From CADEED01 sp035525785 (GTDB lineage: Bacteria; Pseudomonadota; Gammaproteobacteria; Steroidobacterales; Steroidobacteraceae), in the NCBI GenBank assembly GCA_035525785.1, contig DATLDQ010000126.1:3125-67124 (forward strand): 64,000 nt of DNA, written 5' to 3'. Both the position numbers and the translations under genes were made by a program. Shown one piece after another: positions 50,096-58,809 of the stretch. Position 1 is the first letter of the stretch; each line of letters starts with the position of its first letter. The notes below the pieces were generated by a model, which was not told where the DNA came from, made no database searches, and was given only the letters and a program-made list of their open reading frames with translations.

Positions 50096-51703
50096 CTAAC
50101 TTCCGTTGCGCAGGAACGGCGTGGTGGTGTCGTTGAGCGCCGCGTCGAGCGCCACCTGGGTCTGCACGCCGGCGATGCCGTCGACGGCGAGGCGGCTGCG
50201 CCGCTGGAAGTCCTCGACCATGGAGACGACGGACTGATCGAAGCGGTCGCTGGCCGGAGCTTCCACCGGCATGCCGTTGACGCGACGCAGGCTGTCGCGC
50301 AGCCAGCGGACCCGCGCGTCGCGTGAGCCCAGCGCGAGAGGTTGCGAGGCGCCGGACGCGGGCTTCCAGAGCAGCACGTAGTCGCCGAACCAGGAGCGCG
50401 AAAGATCGCCGATGCCCACTTCGCGCTGCGCGCCGCCAAGGTCCACGAGCGCGTGCTCGTCGTCGAGGCCGGCCAGCACCAGCTGGTGGCCGTGTCCCTG
50501 CGAATCGATGACGTTGAGCACCGCTGGGCGGTTGAACAGCCGCAGCTGTGCCAGCGACCCGCGCTGCGTGAGGCATTCGAGACCGGACTGCTGCGCCTGG
50601 CTGCACGGATCCACGCTGCCCGCGACGTAACGGATGCCCCAGAGCGCGAACAACTTGTTGAAAGCGTTGTCCGGGTCGGTTTCTCCCGGGTATTTCGCCA
50701 GCAAGGCATCGAGCGTCGGCGCGGGCGGAGCAGGCGCGGCAGCCGGGGATGCCTGGGGCTGCGCGACGGCCGCCACGGGTGCGGGCGCGTCGGTGGGCCG
50801 CCACAGGCGCGGCAGCCAGAGCGCCGCGCTGATCACCACCACGGTCGCAGCCGCGGCGCCCGCGGTCCAGGGCAGCCAGCGCGGCTGGATACTCCGGCCG
50901 AACACCTCACCCGCGGCGCGGCGCACCACACCCGCGCCCGCGACATGACGATCCTCGGTGAACGCGCCGAGCAGCGCGCGGTCGCTGATGATGTTGATGA
51001 GGCGCGGCACGCCGCCCGAGAGCCGCTGGATCTCGCGCAGCGCGCCGTTGGTGAAGATCTCGCGCGTCGAACCGGCGACCCGCAGTCGATGGCGCACGTA
51101 AGCCGCGGCCTCGTCGCCGGAGAGAGGATCGAGGTGGTAGCGTCCGGTGATGCGCTGGGCGAGCTGGCGCAGCTCCGTGCGGTCTAACAACTCGCGCAGC
51201 TCGGGCTGCCCGATGAGGATGATCTGCAGCAGCTTCTGGGTCTCGGTCTCGAGATTGGTGAGCAGTCGCACCTGTTCGAGTACCTCGACGCTCAGGTTCT
51301 GCGCTTCGTCCACCACCAGCACGATGCGCTTGCCCTCGGCATGCGCCTTGAGCAGGTGGCGGCTCAGCAGGTCGACGAGGTCCTTGAGGCTGTCGGCGGA
51401 CGCCGCGGGCACCGCGATGCCCAGCTCCTCGCAGATCGCCAGCAGGAATTCCGCTGGTGTCATGCGCGGGTTCAGGATCAGGGCGATCTCGGCATGCTTG
51501 GGCGCCTGCGCCAGCAGCGAGCGAACTACCGTGGTCTTGCCGGTGCCCACCTCGCCAGTGAGCTGGATGAAGCCGCCGGCCTCGTTGATGCCGTACACCA
51601 GGTGCGCCAGCGCCTCCGCGTGCCGTTCCGAGAGGAACAGGTAGCGCGGATCCGGCGTGATCGAAAACGGCTTTTCGTTGAGGCCGAAGAACGAGGCGTA
51701 CAT
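50096..51703 (-). CDS. exeA: ExeA/GspA-type AAA ATPase with peptidoglycan-binding domain
   Basis: 535 residues. The N-terminus MYASFFGLNEKPFSITPDPRYLF is typical of ExeA. Walker A GEVGTGKT (50-57), Walker B 'IVLVVDEAQNL' and 'GGVPRLINIISDRAL' belong to the cytoplasmic AAA domain; a TM helix (about 278-297) leads to a periplasmic part with a peptidoglycan-binding-like C-terminus ('VVSMVEDFQRRSRLAVDGIAGVQTQVAL'). It opens the cell wall mesh for secretin assembly with GspB. A TTGTTAGA word occurs at about 51182-51189 on the minus strand. Confidence 0.93.
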   Translation of the reverse strand: MYASFFGLNEKPFSITPDPRYLFLSERHAEALAHLVYGINEAGGFIQLTGEVGTGKTTVVRSLLAQAPKHAEIALILNPRMTPAEFLLAICEELGIAVPAASADSLKDLVDLLSRHLLKAHAEGKRIVLVVDEAQNLSVEVLEQVRLLTNLETETQKLLQIILIGQPELRELLDRTELRQLAQRITGRYHLDPLSGDEAAAYVRHRLRVAGSTREIFTNGALREIQRLSGGVPRLINIISDRALLGAFTEDRHVAGAGVVRRAAGEVFGRSIQPRWLPWTAGAAAATVVVISAALWLPRLWRPTDAPAPVAAVAQPQASPAAAPAPPAPTLDALLAKYPGETDPDNAFNKLFALWGIRYVAGSVDPCSQAQQSGLECLTQRGSLAQLRLFNRPAVLNVIDSQGHGHQLVLAGLDDEHALVDLGGAQREVGIGDLSRSWFGDYVLLWKPASGASQPLALGSRDARVRWLRDSLRRVNGMPVEAPASDRFDQSVVSMVEDFQRRSRLAVDGIAGVQTQVALDAALNDTTTPFLRNGS

Positions 51704-51806
51704 GGGGCCCGACGGTGTTTGGGGGGGCGATCTTAATACTTAAACGTACGCCACCGCTGCGGCGGCGTTAAGTGTGCTGCCCGCCCGGAAAACAGCCCGT
51801 TTTGGC

Positions 51807-53102
51807 TCAGCCCGGCTTTCCGCCGCGCCTGTCGGATGGGCGGGCGGCGCGCATCGTTGCCCGCTCGCCGGCCCGGCTGGGCGCCTTTTCGGACATGTCC
51901 TCGGCCGATTCCTCGTCGCCCCGCGCCTCGGGCAGGGCGCTGCCCCGGCGCAGCGCGAGATTGCCGAAACGTTCCCGGATCTGGTCCACGGTCGTATCGA
52001 GCGCTGTCGCCGAGGACCCCGCTGCGGCCGCGGCCGGCGACGCGAACAGGTCGAGCTGGTCGGCGGCATGCAGGTGGTTCACGCCGACGCCTAACAACCG
52101 CACCCGCGAGCGGGGCTGCTCGGCCAGCCACGCGGACAGCAGCTCGACGGCCACCTTGGCGATCGTGCGCGAGTCGGTGGTGGTGGGTTCGAAGCGCTTC
52201 TGTCGCGTGAACGTGGTGAAGTCCGCGCGGCGGATCTTCACCTGCACACAGCCAGTGGCGAGGTTCTGCGCGCGCATGCGCGCACCCGCGCGGTCCGCGA
52301 GCCGCATCACCTCGGACTGCATGCGCGAGTGATCGGCGAGATCGGTGAAGAACGTTTCTTCGGCGGAGATCGATTTCTCGTCCCACTCGGACATCACCGG
52401 GCGGTCGTCGATACCGGCGGCGCGATCGCGCATGCGTTGCGAGTCGCGGCCGAAGATGGGCCAGAGCACGGCGTCCGGCGCGGTGCGCAGCATTTCGAAG
52501 GTAGTGAGGCCCGCCGACTCCACCCGCTCGCCGAGTTTGCGGCCGAGGCCCGGCAGCCGTCGCACGCTGAGCGGATCGAGCGTGGCGCGCATGTTAGACG
52601 CGTCCACCACGGTGAGACCGTCGGGTTTGTTGAGGTCCGAGCCGATCTTCGCCACCAGCTTGTTAGGCGCGACGCCCACCGAGGCCGTCAGCCGCGTCTC
52701 CGACAGGATCTTCGCCTTGATGCCGCGCGCAATGCTCACCGCGTCACCCTTGAGCGCGAGGCTGGCCGTCACATCGAGGAAGGCCTCGTCGAGCGACAGC
52801 CCTTCGACGACCGGCGTGTAGTCGTGAAAGATCGAGAAAACGTCGTGCGACACATCGCGATACACCGACATGCGCGGTTGCACGCAGATGGCATGCGGGC
52901 AGCGGCGCAGCGCCTCGCGTATGGGCATGGCCGAGCGGACCCCGAACTTGCGCACTTCGTAGCTCGCCGCGGCGACCACACCACGATTGCTGGTGCCGCC
53001 GACGATCACGGGCTGGCCACGCAGCTCGGGCCGGTCGCGTTGCTCGACCGACGCATAGAACGCGTCCATGTCGACGTGCAGGATGGCGCGGGCGGCGGTC
53101 AT
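51807..53102 (-). CDS. dinB: DNA polymerase IV (Y-family, DinB)
   Basis: 431 residues. Catalytic carboxylates are Asp11 (HVDMDAFYASVE) and Asp105-Glu106 (LSLDEAFLDV). The thumb helix-hairpin-helix ('VRRLPGLGRKLGERVESAGL') and little-finger domain follow. QLDLF near residue 368 is a beta-clamp-binding motif. After it comes an extra tail of about 50 residues rich in Arg/Glu/Ser, probably disordered. It copies past lesions and is error-prone. The gene carries two copies of the recurrent octamer, in opposite orientations and different codon phases (52090-52097 and 52660-52667). Confidence 0.96.
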   Translation of the reverse strand: MTAARAILHVDMDAFYASVEQRDRPELRGQPVIVGGTSNRGVVAAASYEVRKFGVRSAMPIREALRRCPHAICVQPRMSVYRDVSHDVFSIFHDYTPVVEGLSLDEAFLDVTASLALKGDAVSIARGIKAKILSETRLTASVGVAPNKLVAKIGSDLNKPDGLTVVDASNMRATLDPLSVRRLPGLGRKLGERVESAGLTTFEMLRTAPDAVLWPIFGRDSQRMRDRAAGIDDRPVMSEWDEKSISAEETFFTDLADHSRMQSEVMRLADRAGARMRAQNLATGCVQVKIRRADFTTFTRQKRFEPTTTDSRTIAKVAVELLSAWLAEQPRSRVRLLGVGVNHLHAADQLDLFASPAAAAAGSSATALDTTVDQIRERFGNLALRRGSALPEARGDEESAEDMSEKAPSRAGERATMRAARPSDRRGGKPG

Positions 53103-53147
53103 GACCGCCTTTTACCCTGCCCGCGCCGCCAGGTCACTCCACGCTCA

Positions 53148-53579
53148 TCACTCGACGACAATCGTGATCTTCTTCGAGAGCACCGCGGCGTCGTGCGGGG
53201 TATGCAAGGAGTCGGCGAGCAGCAACTGCAGCGTGTGCCTGCCCGGAGGCAGGGACAGCGTGGTCTCGGTCTGGCCCTTGCCGAAATGCAGGTTGTGTTC
53301 GTCAGCCGGCAGCGGCTTGGACAGATCGGCGGGAACATCCGCGTCGACGATCAGATGGTGATGCCCCGTATTGTCGAACTTGATGCCGGCAGGCGCGATG
53401 CCCATGCCCTTGAGCCCGAACACCACCGTCACGGGGCCTTTGACCTTGGCGCCATCCTTGGGCGACACGATGTAGACCTCGGCGCCGGTGGGCGAAGGTG
53501 TGCGTTCCGCGAGAGCTGTGCCACCGGCGAACGACAGGGCGGTGCAAAGCACGATGCGCGGGAGGAATGCGGCTTTCAT
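53148..53579 (-). CDS. DUF4399 periplasmic protein
   Basis: 143 residues from ATG 53579 with a signal peptide (cleavage near residue 24, ALAER). The mature part is one DUF4399 domain: 'AEVYIVSPKDGAKVKGPVTVVFGLKGMGIAPAG', 'NTGHHHLIVDAD' and 'PGRHTLQLLLADSLHTPHDAAVLSKKITIVV'. The HHH motif and overall beta-sandwich suggest copper or other metal binding, but no function is proven for the family. Adjacent genes are unrelated. Confidence 0.87.
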   Translation of the reverse strand: MKAAFLPRIVLCTALSFAGGTALAERTPSPTGAEVYIVSPKDGAKVKGPVTVVFGLKGMGIAPAGIKFDNTGHHHLIVDADVPADLSKPLPADEHNLHFGKGQTETTLSLPPGRHTLQLLLADSLHTPHDAAVLSKKITIVVE

Positions 53580-53653
53580 GGGTCGGTTCCTTGGGAAATG
53601 GGGCGCCAAGTTAGTCCCCCATGAACCGGCCGCGCAAGCGCCGGAAACCTTCG

Positions 53654-54712
53654 TTACGTGAATGTCATCGCGCTGTAGAGCGCGGTGAGCAGCAGCACGA
53701 CGAATGCGGCGATGACGTAGGCGAAACCGATCGTCAGATACTTCGCGACCGTTTTTCCGCGGCCTTGCTCATAGACCACGCGCATGGCGCGGAACAGGTA
53801 CCAGATCGTGTATAGCCAGGCCGCGAAGTTCAGCAGGCCCAGGTGCTGCCCCACCACTGGAATCATCTCGAGCAGCGCGACCAGCGACCAGACGAGGAAC
53901 ACGAACGCATGGTTGTGGATCAGGAACAGCAGGTGCTCGACGTAGTAACGCCGGGGCCGCCAGTACAACAGCATCATCACCAGCGCGAGCAGCGGCAGGA
54001 AAACGAACATGGCGCGCGGGATGTTGTGGACGATGGTCTTGCCCAGCTCGGTGCCACTGTCCTCGCTGATCTTGAGGCAGGCCGCGCGCAGCTTGGCGTA
54101 GTTGCGGTTCGCGGTCGGGTCCGGCTTCTTGAACTCGTCGCAGAACAGGGTCATGCCGTTTTCTTCCTGCAACCCTTCTTTTTTCTCCGCCGCCGGTCGG
54201 CCGGTGGCGAGTTGCGCGCTCTCCTTGTCGGCCTGCTGCCTGAGTTCCGCCGCCGCCTGTTTCAACACCTGGCTGGCGGGGCCCGTCGAATGCTCCAGCT
54301 CCTCGGCCTGTTCGTTCATCTGCTCGATGCGCTCGGCGGTCGGCTCGCCGTCGGCCTCGTAGAGCGGGCCCGCCGGAACCGTGACCACCAGGAAGAACAG
54401 CACGCTGATGACCAGGTACAGCCGGAACGGCGGTAGATAGGCCACGCGCCGGCCGGCGAAGAACTCCCGGGTCAGGAAGCCCGGCCGTGCGAGCAGATAC
54501 CAGAGCGTGCGCCACAGGCGCGAGTCGGCATGCGAGAGACTCTCGAAGGCCTCGCCGGCGAAGTGCGCCACGGTGTGGATGTGCGGTTCGTGCCGTTGGC
54601 CGCAGCTCGCGCAATATTCGCCCGACAGCTCCGCGTGGCAGTTGGCGCAGACGAGCGTCTGCGGTCTGGGAGTCTCAGGCGGTGTGACGACCGGTACCGG
54701 CAGTTCGCTCAT
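53654..54712 (-). CDS. DUF3667 membrane protein with N-terminal zinc ribbon
   Basis: 352 residues. The N-terminus has a zinc ribbon (CANCHAELSGEYCASCGQRH) followed by the DUF3667 core 'FESLSHADSRLWRTLWYLLARPGFLTREFFAGRRVAYLPPFRLYLVISVLFFL'. A coiled, charged extracytoplasmic loop (about 115-225) precedes four more TM helices. Function unknown. It lies 42 bases downstream of the fadE stop on the same strand. Confidence 0.86.
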   Translation of the reverse strand: MSELPVPVVTPPETPRPQTLVCANCHAELSGEYCASCGQRHEPHIHTVAHFAGEAFESLSHADSRLWRTLWYLLARPGFLTREFFAGRRVAYLPPFRLYLVISVLFFLVVTVPAGPLYEADGEPTAERIEQMNEQAEELEHSTGPASQVLKQAAAELRQQADKESAQLATGRPAAEKKEGLQEENGMTLFCDEFKKPDPTANRNYAKLRAACLKISEDSGTELGKTIVHNIPRAMFVFLPLLALVMMLLYWRPRRYYVEHLLFLIHNHAFVFLVWSLVALLEMIPVVGQHLGLLNFAAWLYTIWYLFRAMRVVYEQGRGKTVAKYLTIGFAYVIAAFVVLLLTALYSAMTFT

Positions 54713-54754
54713 CTGGTGTTGCTTTTCGAGTCGCGCCTTGCTGGTCCGGCTTTC

Positions 54755-57298
54755 TCAAGCGACCTGTCCCGATGCGCGGAAGTCGTCGTCGGTATGCACG
54801 GCTTCGGGGTCCGCGACGGCCTGCGCGCCGAGCTCCGTGGTGTCGAAGTCGTCGACGCTGATGAGATCCATGACCTTGCGATCGTAGTCGCGCAGCATCG
54901 CCGCCTCGGTTTCCGAAATGATGCCGGCGCTCTGGGCCTGCGCAATCTGGCCGGGCACGTCGAGCGCGGTGACCTTGCCGGTCTTCACGCCCTCCACGCG
55001 GATGCGCTTCTCGATGGGCTCCGCGGTCTGCGACATCACCAGCGCTTCCTGCAGGAGTCCGAGCGCGTTGCCCGGCTCGAGCGTGCGATACACGAAGCGG
55101 CAGACACGGTCGCGCACTTCGCTGGGCGCGAGCACCGCGTCGGCGAGCGTGCGGCCCAGCCGGTCGCTCGGCGACGAATAGGCACGACCGCCCGGGAAGA
55201 TCAGCGCGCGCATCACCCAGCCCAGGAATCGGTTCGGGAAATTGCGCAGGAAGTCGTGCAGCTGGTCCTGGGCCTTGTAGAGCTGGTGGCGGCAAGCCCA
55301 TTCGACCACCGGCAGGTCTTCCGCCGGGCGTCCCTGGTTCTCGTGGTGCTTGAGCACCATCGAGGCGAGATACATGGCGGACAGCACGTCGCCGAGACGC
55401 GCCGAGAGGTTTTCCTTCTTCTTGAGATAGCCGCCGAGCGTGAGCATGGCGACGTCCACGGCGAAGGCGAAGGATGCGCTGAAGCGCACGATGTGCTGGT
55501 AGTAACGCTTGGTGTCGCCGACCTCGGGCACGTGCGTGAAGCGCGCGTGCGTCAGGGCCATCACGAACGAACGCACCGCGTTGCTGATGGTGAAGCCGAT
55601 GTGGCCGAACAGTGCGCGGTCGAACTCGTCGACGTTCTTGGCGCGCGCCGAATTCATCTCCTTGAGCACGAAGGGATGGCAGCGGATCGCGCCTTGTCCA
55701 AAGATGATGAGCGAGCGCGTGAGGATGTTGGCGCCTTCCACGGTGATCGCCACGGGCACCACCTGGTAGTTGCGACCGAGATAGTTGCGCGGCCCGAGCT
55801 GGATGCCCTTGCCGCCGTGCACGTCCATGGCGTCATTTGCCACCTGCCGGCCCATCTCGGTGACGTGATACTTGAGCATGGCCGAGGGCACGGACGGCTT
55901 TTCGCCGCCATCGATGGCACCCGCGGTGACGGAACGCGCGGCGTCCATGGTGTAGCAGTAGCCCACCATGCGCGCGAGCACCGCTTCCACGCCTTCGAAC
56001 TTGCCCACGGGCATGTTGAATTGCCGGCGAATGCGCGTGTACGCGCCCGAAGCGAACACACCCGCCTTGGCGCCACCCGTGGCGTTGGACGGCAGCGAGA
56101 TGCAGCGACCCACGGAGAGCTGTTCCACCAGCATGCGCCAGCCCTGGCCGGCCATCTTCGGCCCACCGATGATGGTGTCGAGTGGCACGAATACGTCCTT
56201 GCCCGACAGTGGCCCGTTCTGGAATGGCACGTTCAACGGGAAATGCCGGCGCCCGATCTGCAGGCCGGCCGTCGTCCGGGGGATCAGCGCGCAGGTGATG
56301 CCGTAGTCCACCTTGTCGCCGCCTAACAACTTGTCGGGGTCGTAGAGGCGGAACGCGAGGCCCACCACCGTCGCGATGGGTGCGAGCGTGATGTAGCGCT
56401 TCGTAAAATTGAGCTTGAGACCGACGATCTCCTTGCCCTGCCACAGGCCTTTGCAGACCACGCCGGTGTCGGGCAGCGAGGCGGCATCGGAGCCGGCGCG
56501 CGGATGCGTGAGCGCGAAGCAGGGCACCTCTTCGCCCCTGGCCAGCCGCGGCAGGTAGTGGTTCTTCTGCTCCTCGGTGCCGTAGTGGTTGAGCAATTCG
56601 GCCGGTCCGAGCGAGTTGGGCACGGCGGTGGTCGCGGCCAGCAGGCCCGACCGGCTGGCGAGCTTCACGAGCACGCAGGAATGAGCGTAGGCCGAGAACT
56701 CGAGACCACCGTATTTCTTCGGGATGATCATCGCGAAGAAGCCCTTGGACTTGAGGAAGTCCCAGACGTGCCTGGGCATGTCACCGCGCTTGTGGGTGAC
56801 GTCCCAGTCGTCGTACATGCGACACAGCTCTTCGCAGGGGCCGTCGAGGAAGGCCTGTTCCTCGGCGGTGAGCTGCGGCGCCTTCGCGGCTAACAACTTC
56901 TCGAACCGCGGCTTGCCCGTGAAGAGCTCGCCGTCCCACCACACCGTGCCGGCTTCCAGCGCTTCCTTCTCGGTCTGCGACATCGAAGGCAGCAGCCGCA
57001 TGTATGCCTTCATGAACGGCCGCGTGATCAGCGCCTTGCGCAGCGGCCTGAGGTTGAACAGCCACAGCGCGGCGAGCAGCACCCAGAGGAACCCTTTCCA
57101 CACGCCCGCGGGCGGCGCGATGTAGGTGTAGCCGGCGAGCAGCAGCGTGAACACCACGGTGAACGCGATGAGCGGCAGCCGCTTGTACGCCATGAACACG
57201 ACGGCGCCGATGAACAGCAGCGTGAAGCCCGTACCGATCTTGGCCACGTACGTGGCGCCGGCGATAAGGGAAAGGATGACCAGGATTGCGCCGAGCAT
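54755..57298 (-). CDS. fadE: FadE-type acyl-CoA dehydrogenase
   Basis: 847 residues from ATG 57298, with GAGGGG upstream; the longer frame adds 24 non-matching residues. Unlike ordinary 380-residue acyl-CoA dehydrogenases it has two to three N-terminal TM segments (first 90 residues), as in E. coli FadE, the first enzyme of fatty acid beta-oxidation. FAD/substrate segments: 'CFALTHPRAGSDAASLPDTGVV', 'KLNFTKRYITLAPIATVVGLAFRL', 'LSVGRCISLPSNATGGAKAG', 'VTEMGRQVANDAMDVHGGKGIQLGP' and 'VEGANILTRSLIIFGQGAIRCHP'. It carries two TTGTTAG words (56322-56329 and about 56885-56891). Confidence 0.96.
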   Translation of the reverse strand: MLGAILVILSLIAGATYVAKIGTGFTLLFIGAVVFMAYKRLPLIAFTVVFTLLLAGYTYIAPPAGVWKGFLWVLLAALWLFNLRPLRKALITRPFMKAYMRLLPSMSQTEKEALEAGTVWWDGELFTGKPRFEKLLAAKAPQLTAEEQAFLDGPCEELCRMYDDWDVTHKRGDMPRHVWDFLKSKGFFAMIIPKKYGGLEFSAYAHSCVLVKLASRSGLLAATTAVPNSLGPAELLNHYGTEEQKNHYLPRLARGEEVPCFALTHPRAGSDAASLPDTGVVCKGLWQGKEIVGLKLNFTKRYITLAPIATVVGLAFRLYDPDKLLGGDKVDYGITCALIPRTTAGLQIGRRHFPLNVPFQNGPLSGKDVFVPLDTIIGGPKMAGQGWRMLVEQLSVGRCISLPSNATGGAKAGVFASGAYTRIRRQFNMPVGKFEGVEAVLARMVGYCYTMDAARSVTAGAIDGGEKPSVPSAMLKYHVTEMGRQVANDAMDVHGGKGIQLGPRNYLGRNYQVVPVAITVEGANILTRSLIIFGQGAIRCHPFVLKEMNSARAKNVDEFDRALFGHIGFTISNAVRSFVMALTHARFTHVPEVGDTKRYYQHIVRFSASFAFAVDVAMLTLGGYLKKKENLSARLGDVLSAMYLASMVLKHHENQGRPAEDLPVVEWACRHQLYKAQDQLHDFLRNFPNRFLGWVMRALIFPGGRAYSSPSDRLGRTLADAVLAPSEVRDRVCRFVYRTLEPGNALGLLQEALVMSQTAEPIEKRIRVEGVKTGKVTALDVPGQIAQAQSAGIISETEAAMLRDYDRKVMDLISVDDFDTTELGAQAVADPEAVHTDDDFRASGQVA

Positions 57299-57389
57299 GA
57301 GATGCCCCTCGATTCGCTTTCCCAAACTATAGCGATTTCCGTTGGCGATGGCCTCGCAAGAGGGCGCCACCAGGTCGTTGACAGGGTGT

Positions 57390-58280
57390 CTATGCCGAGC
57401 CTTCGAATTTCCTTCGCGTCGCCGCGACGGCGTCGCCGATTACGGTGAGGAAGGCGCGGATGCGTGCGGTGTTCTTCAGGTCCTGGTGCGTGACGATCCA
57501 GAGTTCGCTCGACAGATCGGGCAGCACACCCGACACGCGGCGCACGTCCGCGTCGCGGTCGCCGAGATAGCAGGGCAGGAGCGCGATGCCGAGGCCGGCC
57601 GCCGCCGTCTTCAACTGGTTCACCAGGCTGTTGCTGCGGTAGCTGACGCGTTCGGCGGGTACGTTGGCGGCGATCCATTCGGCGGCAACGATGCGCGCGG
57701 GTTCGTCCCAGCCGATGACGGTGTGTTTGGCAAAATTGAAGGCACGGCCTTCGCGCCGCAGGTTCGCCGCGTTGTCGCGCGCACCGAAGAACGCCCAGGC
57801 GACATCGGTGAGCTTGCGGCCGAACAGGTCCGGATCCACGGGCCGGCGCACGCGCAACGCCACGTCCGCCTCGCGACGCGACAGATCCATGACCCGGTTG
57901 TCGATGGACAGCACTACGCGGATGCGGGGATGCAGCGCGTGGAATTGCGCGAACAAGGGTGGCAGTACCGCGTATGAGAACGTTTCGGAGGCGGTCACGC
58001 GCACCACGCCGGAAAGCTGCTGATCGCGGCCGGTGATCTCGCGATCGAGCGCCAGGAGCTCGGTCTCCACACGCTCGGCCGCACCGGCGGCTCGCTCGCC
58101 AGCCGCCGTGGGTTGATAGCCGCGTGGCGAACGATCGAACAGCCGCACCTGCAGGCGGGCCTCGAGCGCGTTCAGCCGGCGGAATACCGTGGACAGGTCC
58201 ACGCCGAGTTTCTCGGCGGCGGCAGCCAGTGTTCGCTCGCGGGAAAGCGCCAGGACCAGCGAAAGGTCGTTTGCATCCAT
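57390..58280 (-). CDS. LysR-family transcriptional regulator
   Basis: 296 residues from ATG 58280. The N-terminal winged helix reads 'DANDLSLVLALSRERTLAAAAEKLGVDLSTVFRRLNALEARLQVRLFDRSPRGYQPT', and the effector domain begins near residue 90 (SGVVRVTASETFSYAVLPPLF). It is divergent from a DoxX gene, the usual layout for a LysR regulator and its target. The start codon lies inside a palindrome (58269-58286), suggesting autoregulation. I place it near the group that regulates oxidoreductase or quinone-stress genes, but only by its partner. Confidence 0.92.
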   Translation of the reverse strand: MDANDLSLVLALSRERTLAAAAEKLGVDLSTVFRRLNALEARLQVRLFDRSPRGYQPTAAGERAAGAAERVETELLALDREITGRDQQLSGVVRVTASETFSYAVLPPLFAQFHALHPRIRVVLSIDNRVMDLSRREADVALRVRRPVDPDLFGRKLTDVAWAFFGARDNAANLRREGRAFNFAKHTVIGWDEPARIVAAEWIAANVPAERVSYRSNSLVNQLKTAAAGLGIALLPCYLGDRDADVRRVSGVLPDLSSELWIVTHQDLKNTARIRAFLTVIGDAVAATRRKFEGSA

Positions 58281-58318
58281 GCAAACGATACTTGCAGCCA
58301 TCCTGATGGCTTTGCAAG
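58269..58318. promoter_or_regulatory. Two palindromes in the LysR/DoxX divergent region
   Basis: GTTTGCAT-CC-ATGCAAAC (58269-58286) is a perfect palindrome that covers the LysR start codon. CTTGCAGCCATC-CT-GATGGCTTTGCAAG (58291-58318) is a second palindrome with a two-base bulge. Both contain TTGCA half-sites, so the two may be recognised by the same protein, most simply the LysR regulator itself. The DoxX start is 47 bases downstream. Confidence 0.65.
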
Positions 58319-58364
58319 CGCGCCCATCTACGATCTCCGCAGTTCAATCAAAAGGGAGATCGTC

Positions 58365-58799
58365 ATGTCCAATCTCGTCTCAAAAGGCGGCGAAGCCGGC
58401 CCGGTAATCCTGCGGGTATCGCTGGGGATCATGTTCCTGACCCACAGCGTGGTGCTGAAACTCTTCACTTTCGGACTCGCGGGCACCGCCGGCTATTTCG
58501 CTTCCATCGGGCTGCCGCCCGCTCTCGCGTACGTGGTCTTCGCCGCGGAAGCCGTCGGCGGTGTGCTGCTTCTCGCCAACGTGGCCACCGGCTGGGTGTC
58601 GCTGGCGCTGGTCCCCGTGCTGGGCGGTGCGCTGTGGGTGCATTCCGGCAATGGTTGGGTGTTCAGCAACGCGGGCGGCGGCTGGGAATACCCGCTGTTC
58701 CTCATCGTGGTGTCGGTGGTGGTCGCGCTGCAGGCGTTCGCGACCCGGGTGCCGGCCTCGCGACCCGCGAAGCTTGGGTCCGCGGCCCAGCAGGCCTGA
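58365..58799 (+). CDS. DoxX-family membrane protein
   Basis: 144 residues from ATG 58365, preceded by AAGGGAGATCGTC. Four TM segments and the DoxX opening 'GPVILRVSLGIMFLTHSVVLKLFTFGLAGTAGYFASIGLPPALAYVVFAAEAVGGVLLL' with 'GWEYPLFLIVVSVVVAL' near the end. Some DoxX proteins belong to quinone- or thiol-linked oxidoreductase complexes; a specific role cannot be given. It is divergently paired with the LysR regulator, which probably controls it. Confidence 0.9.
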   Translation: MSNLVSKGGEAGPVILRVSLGIMFLTHSVVLKLFTFGLAGTAGYFASIGLPPALAYVVFAAEAVGGVLLLANVATGWVSLALVPVLGGALWVHSGNGWVFSNAGGGWEYPLFLIVVSVVVALQAFATRVPASRPAKLGSAAQQA

Positions 58800-58809
58800 C
58801 AATGCGGGC

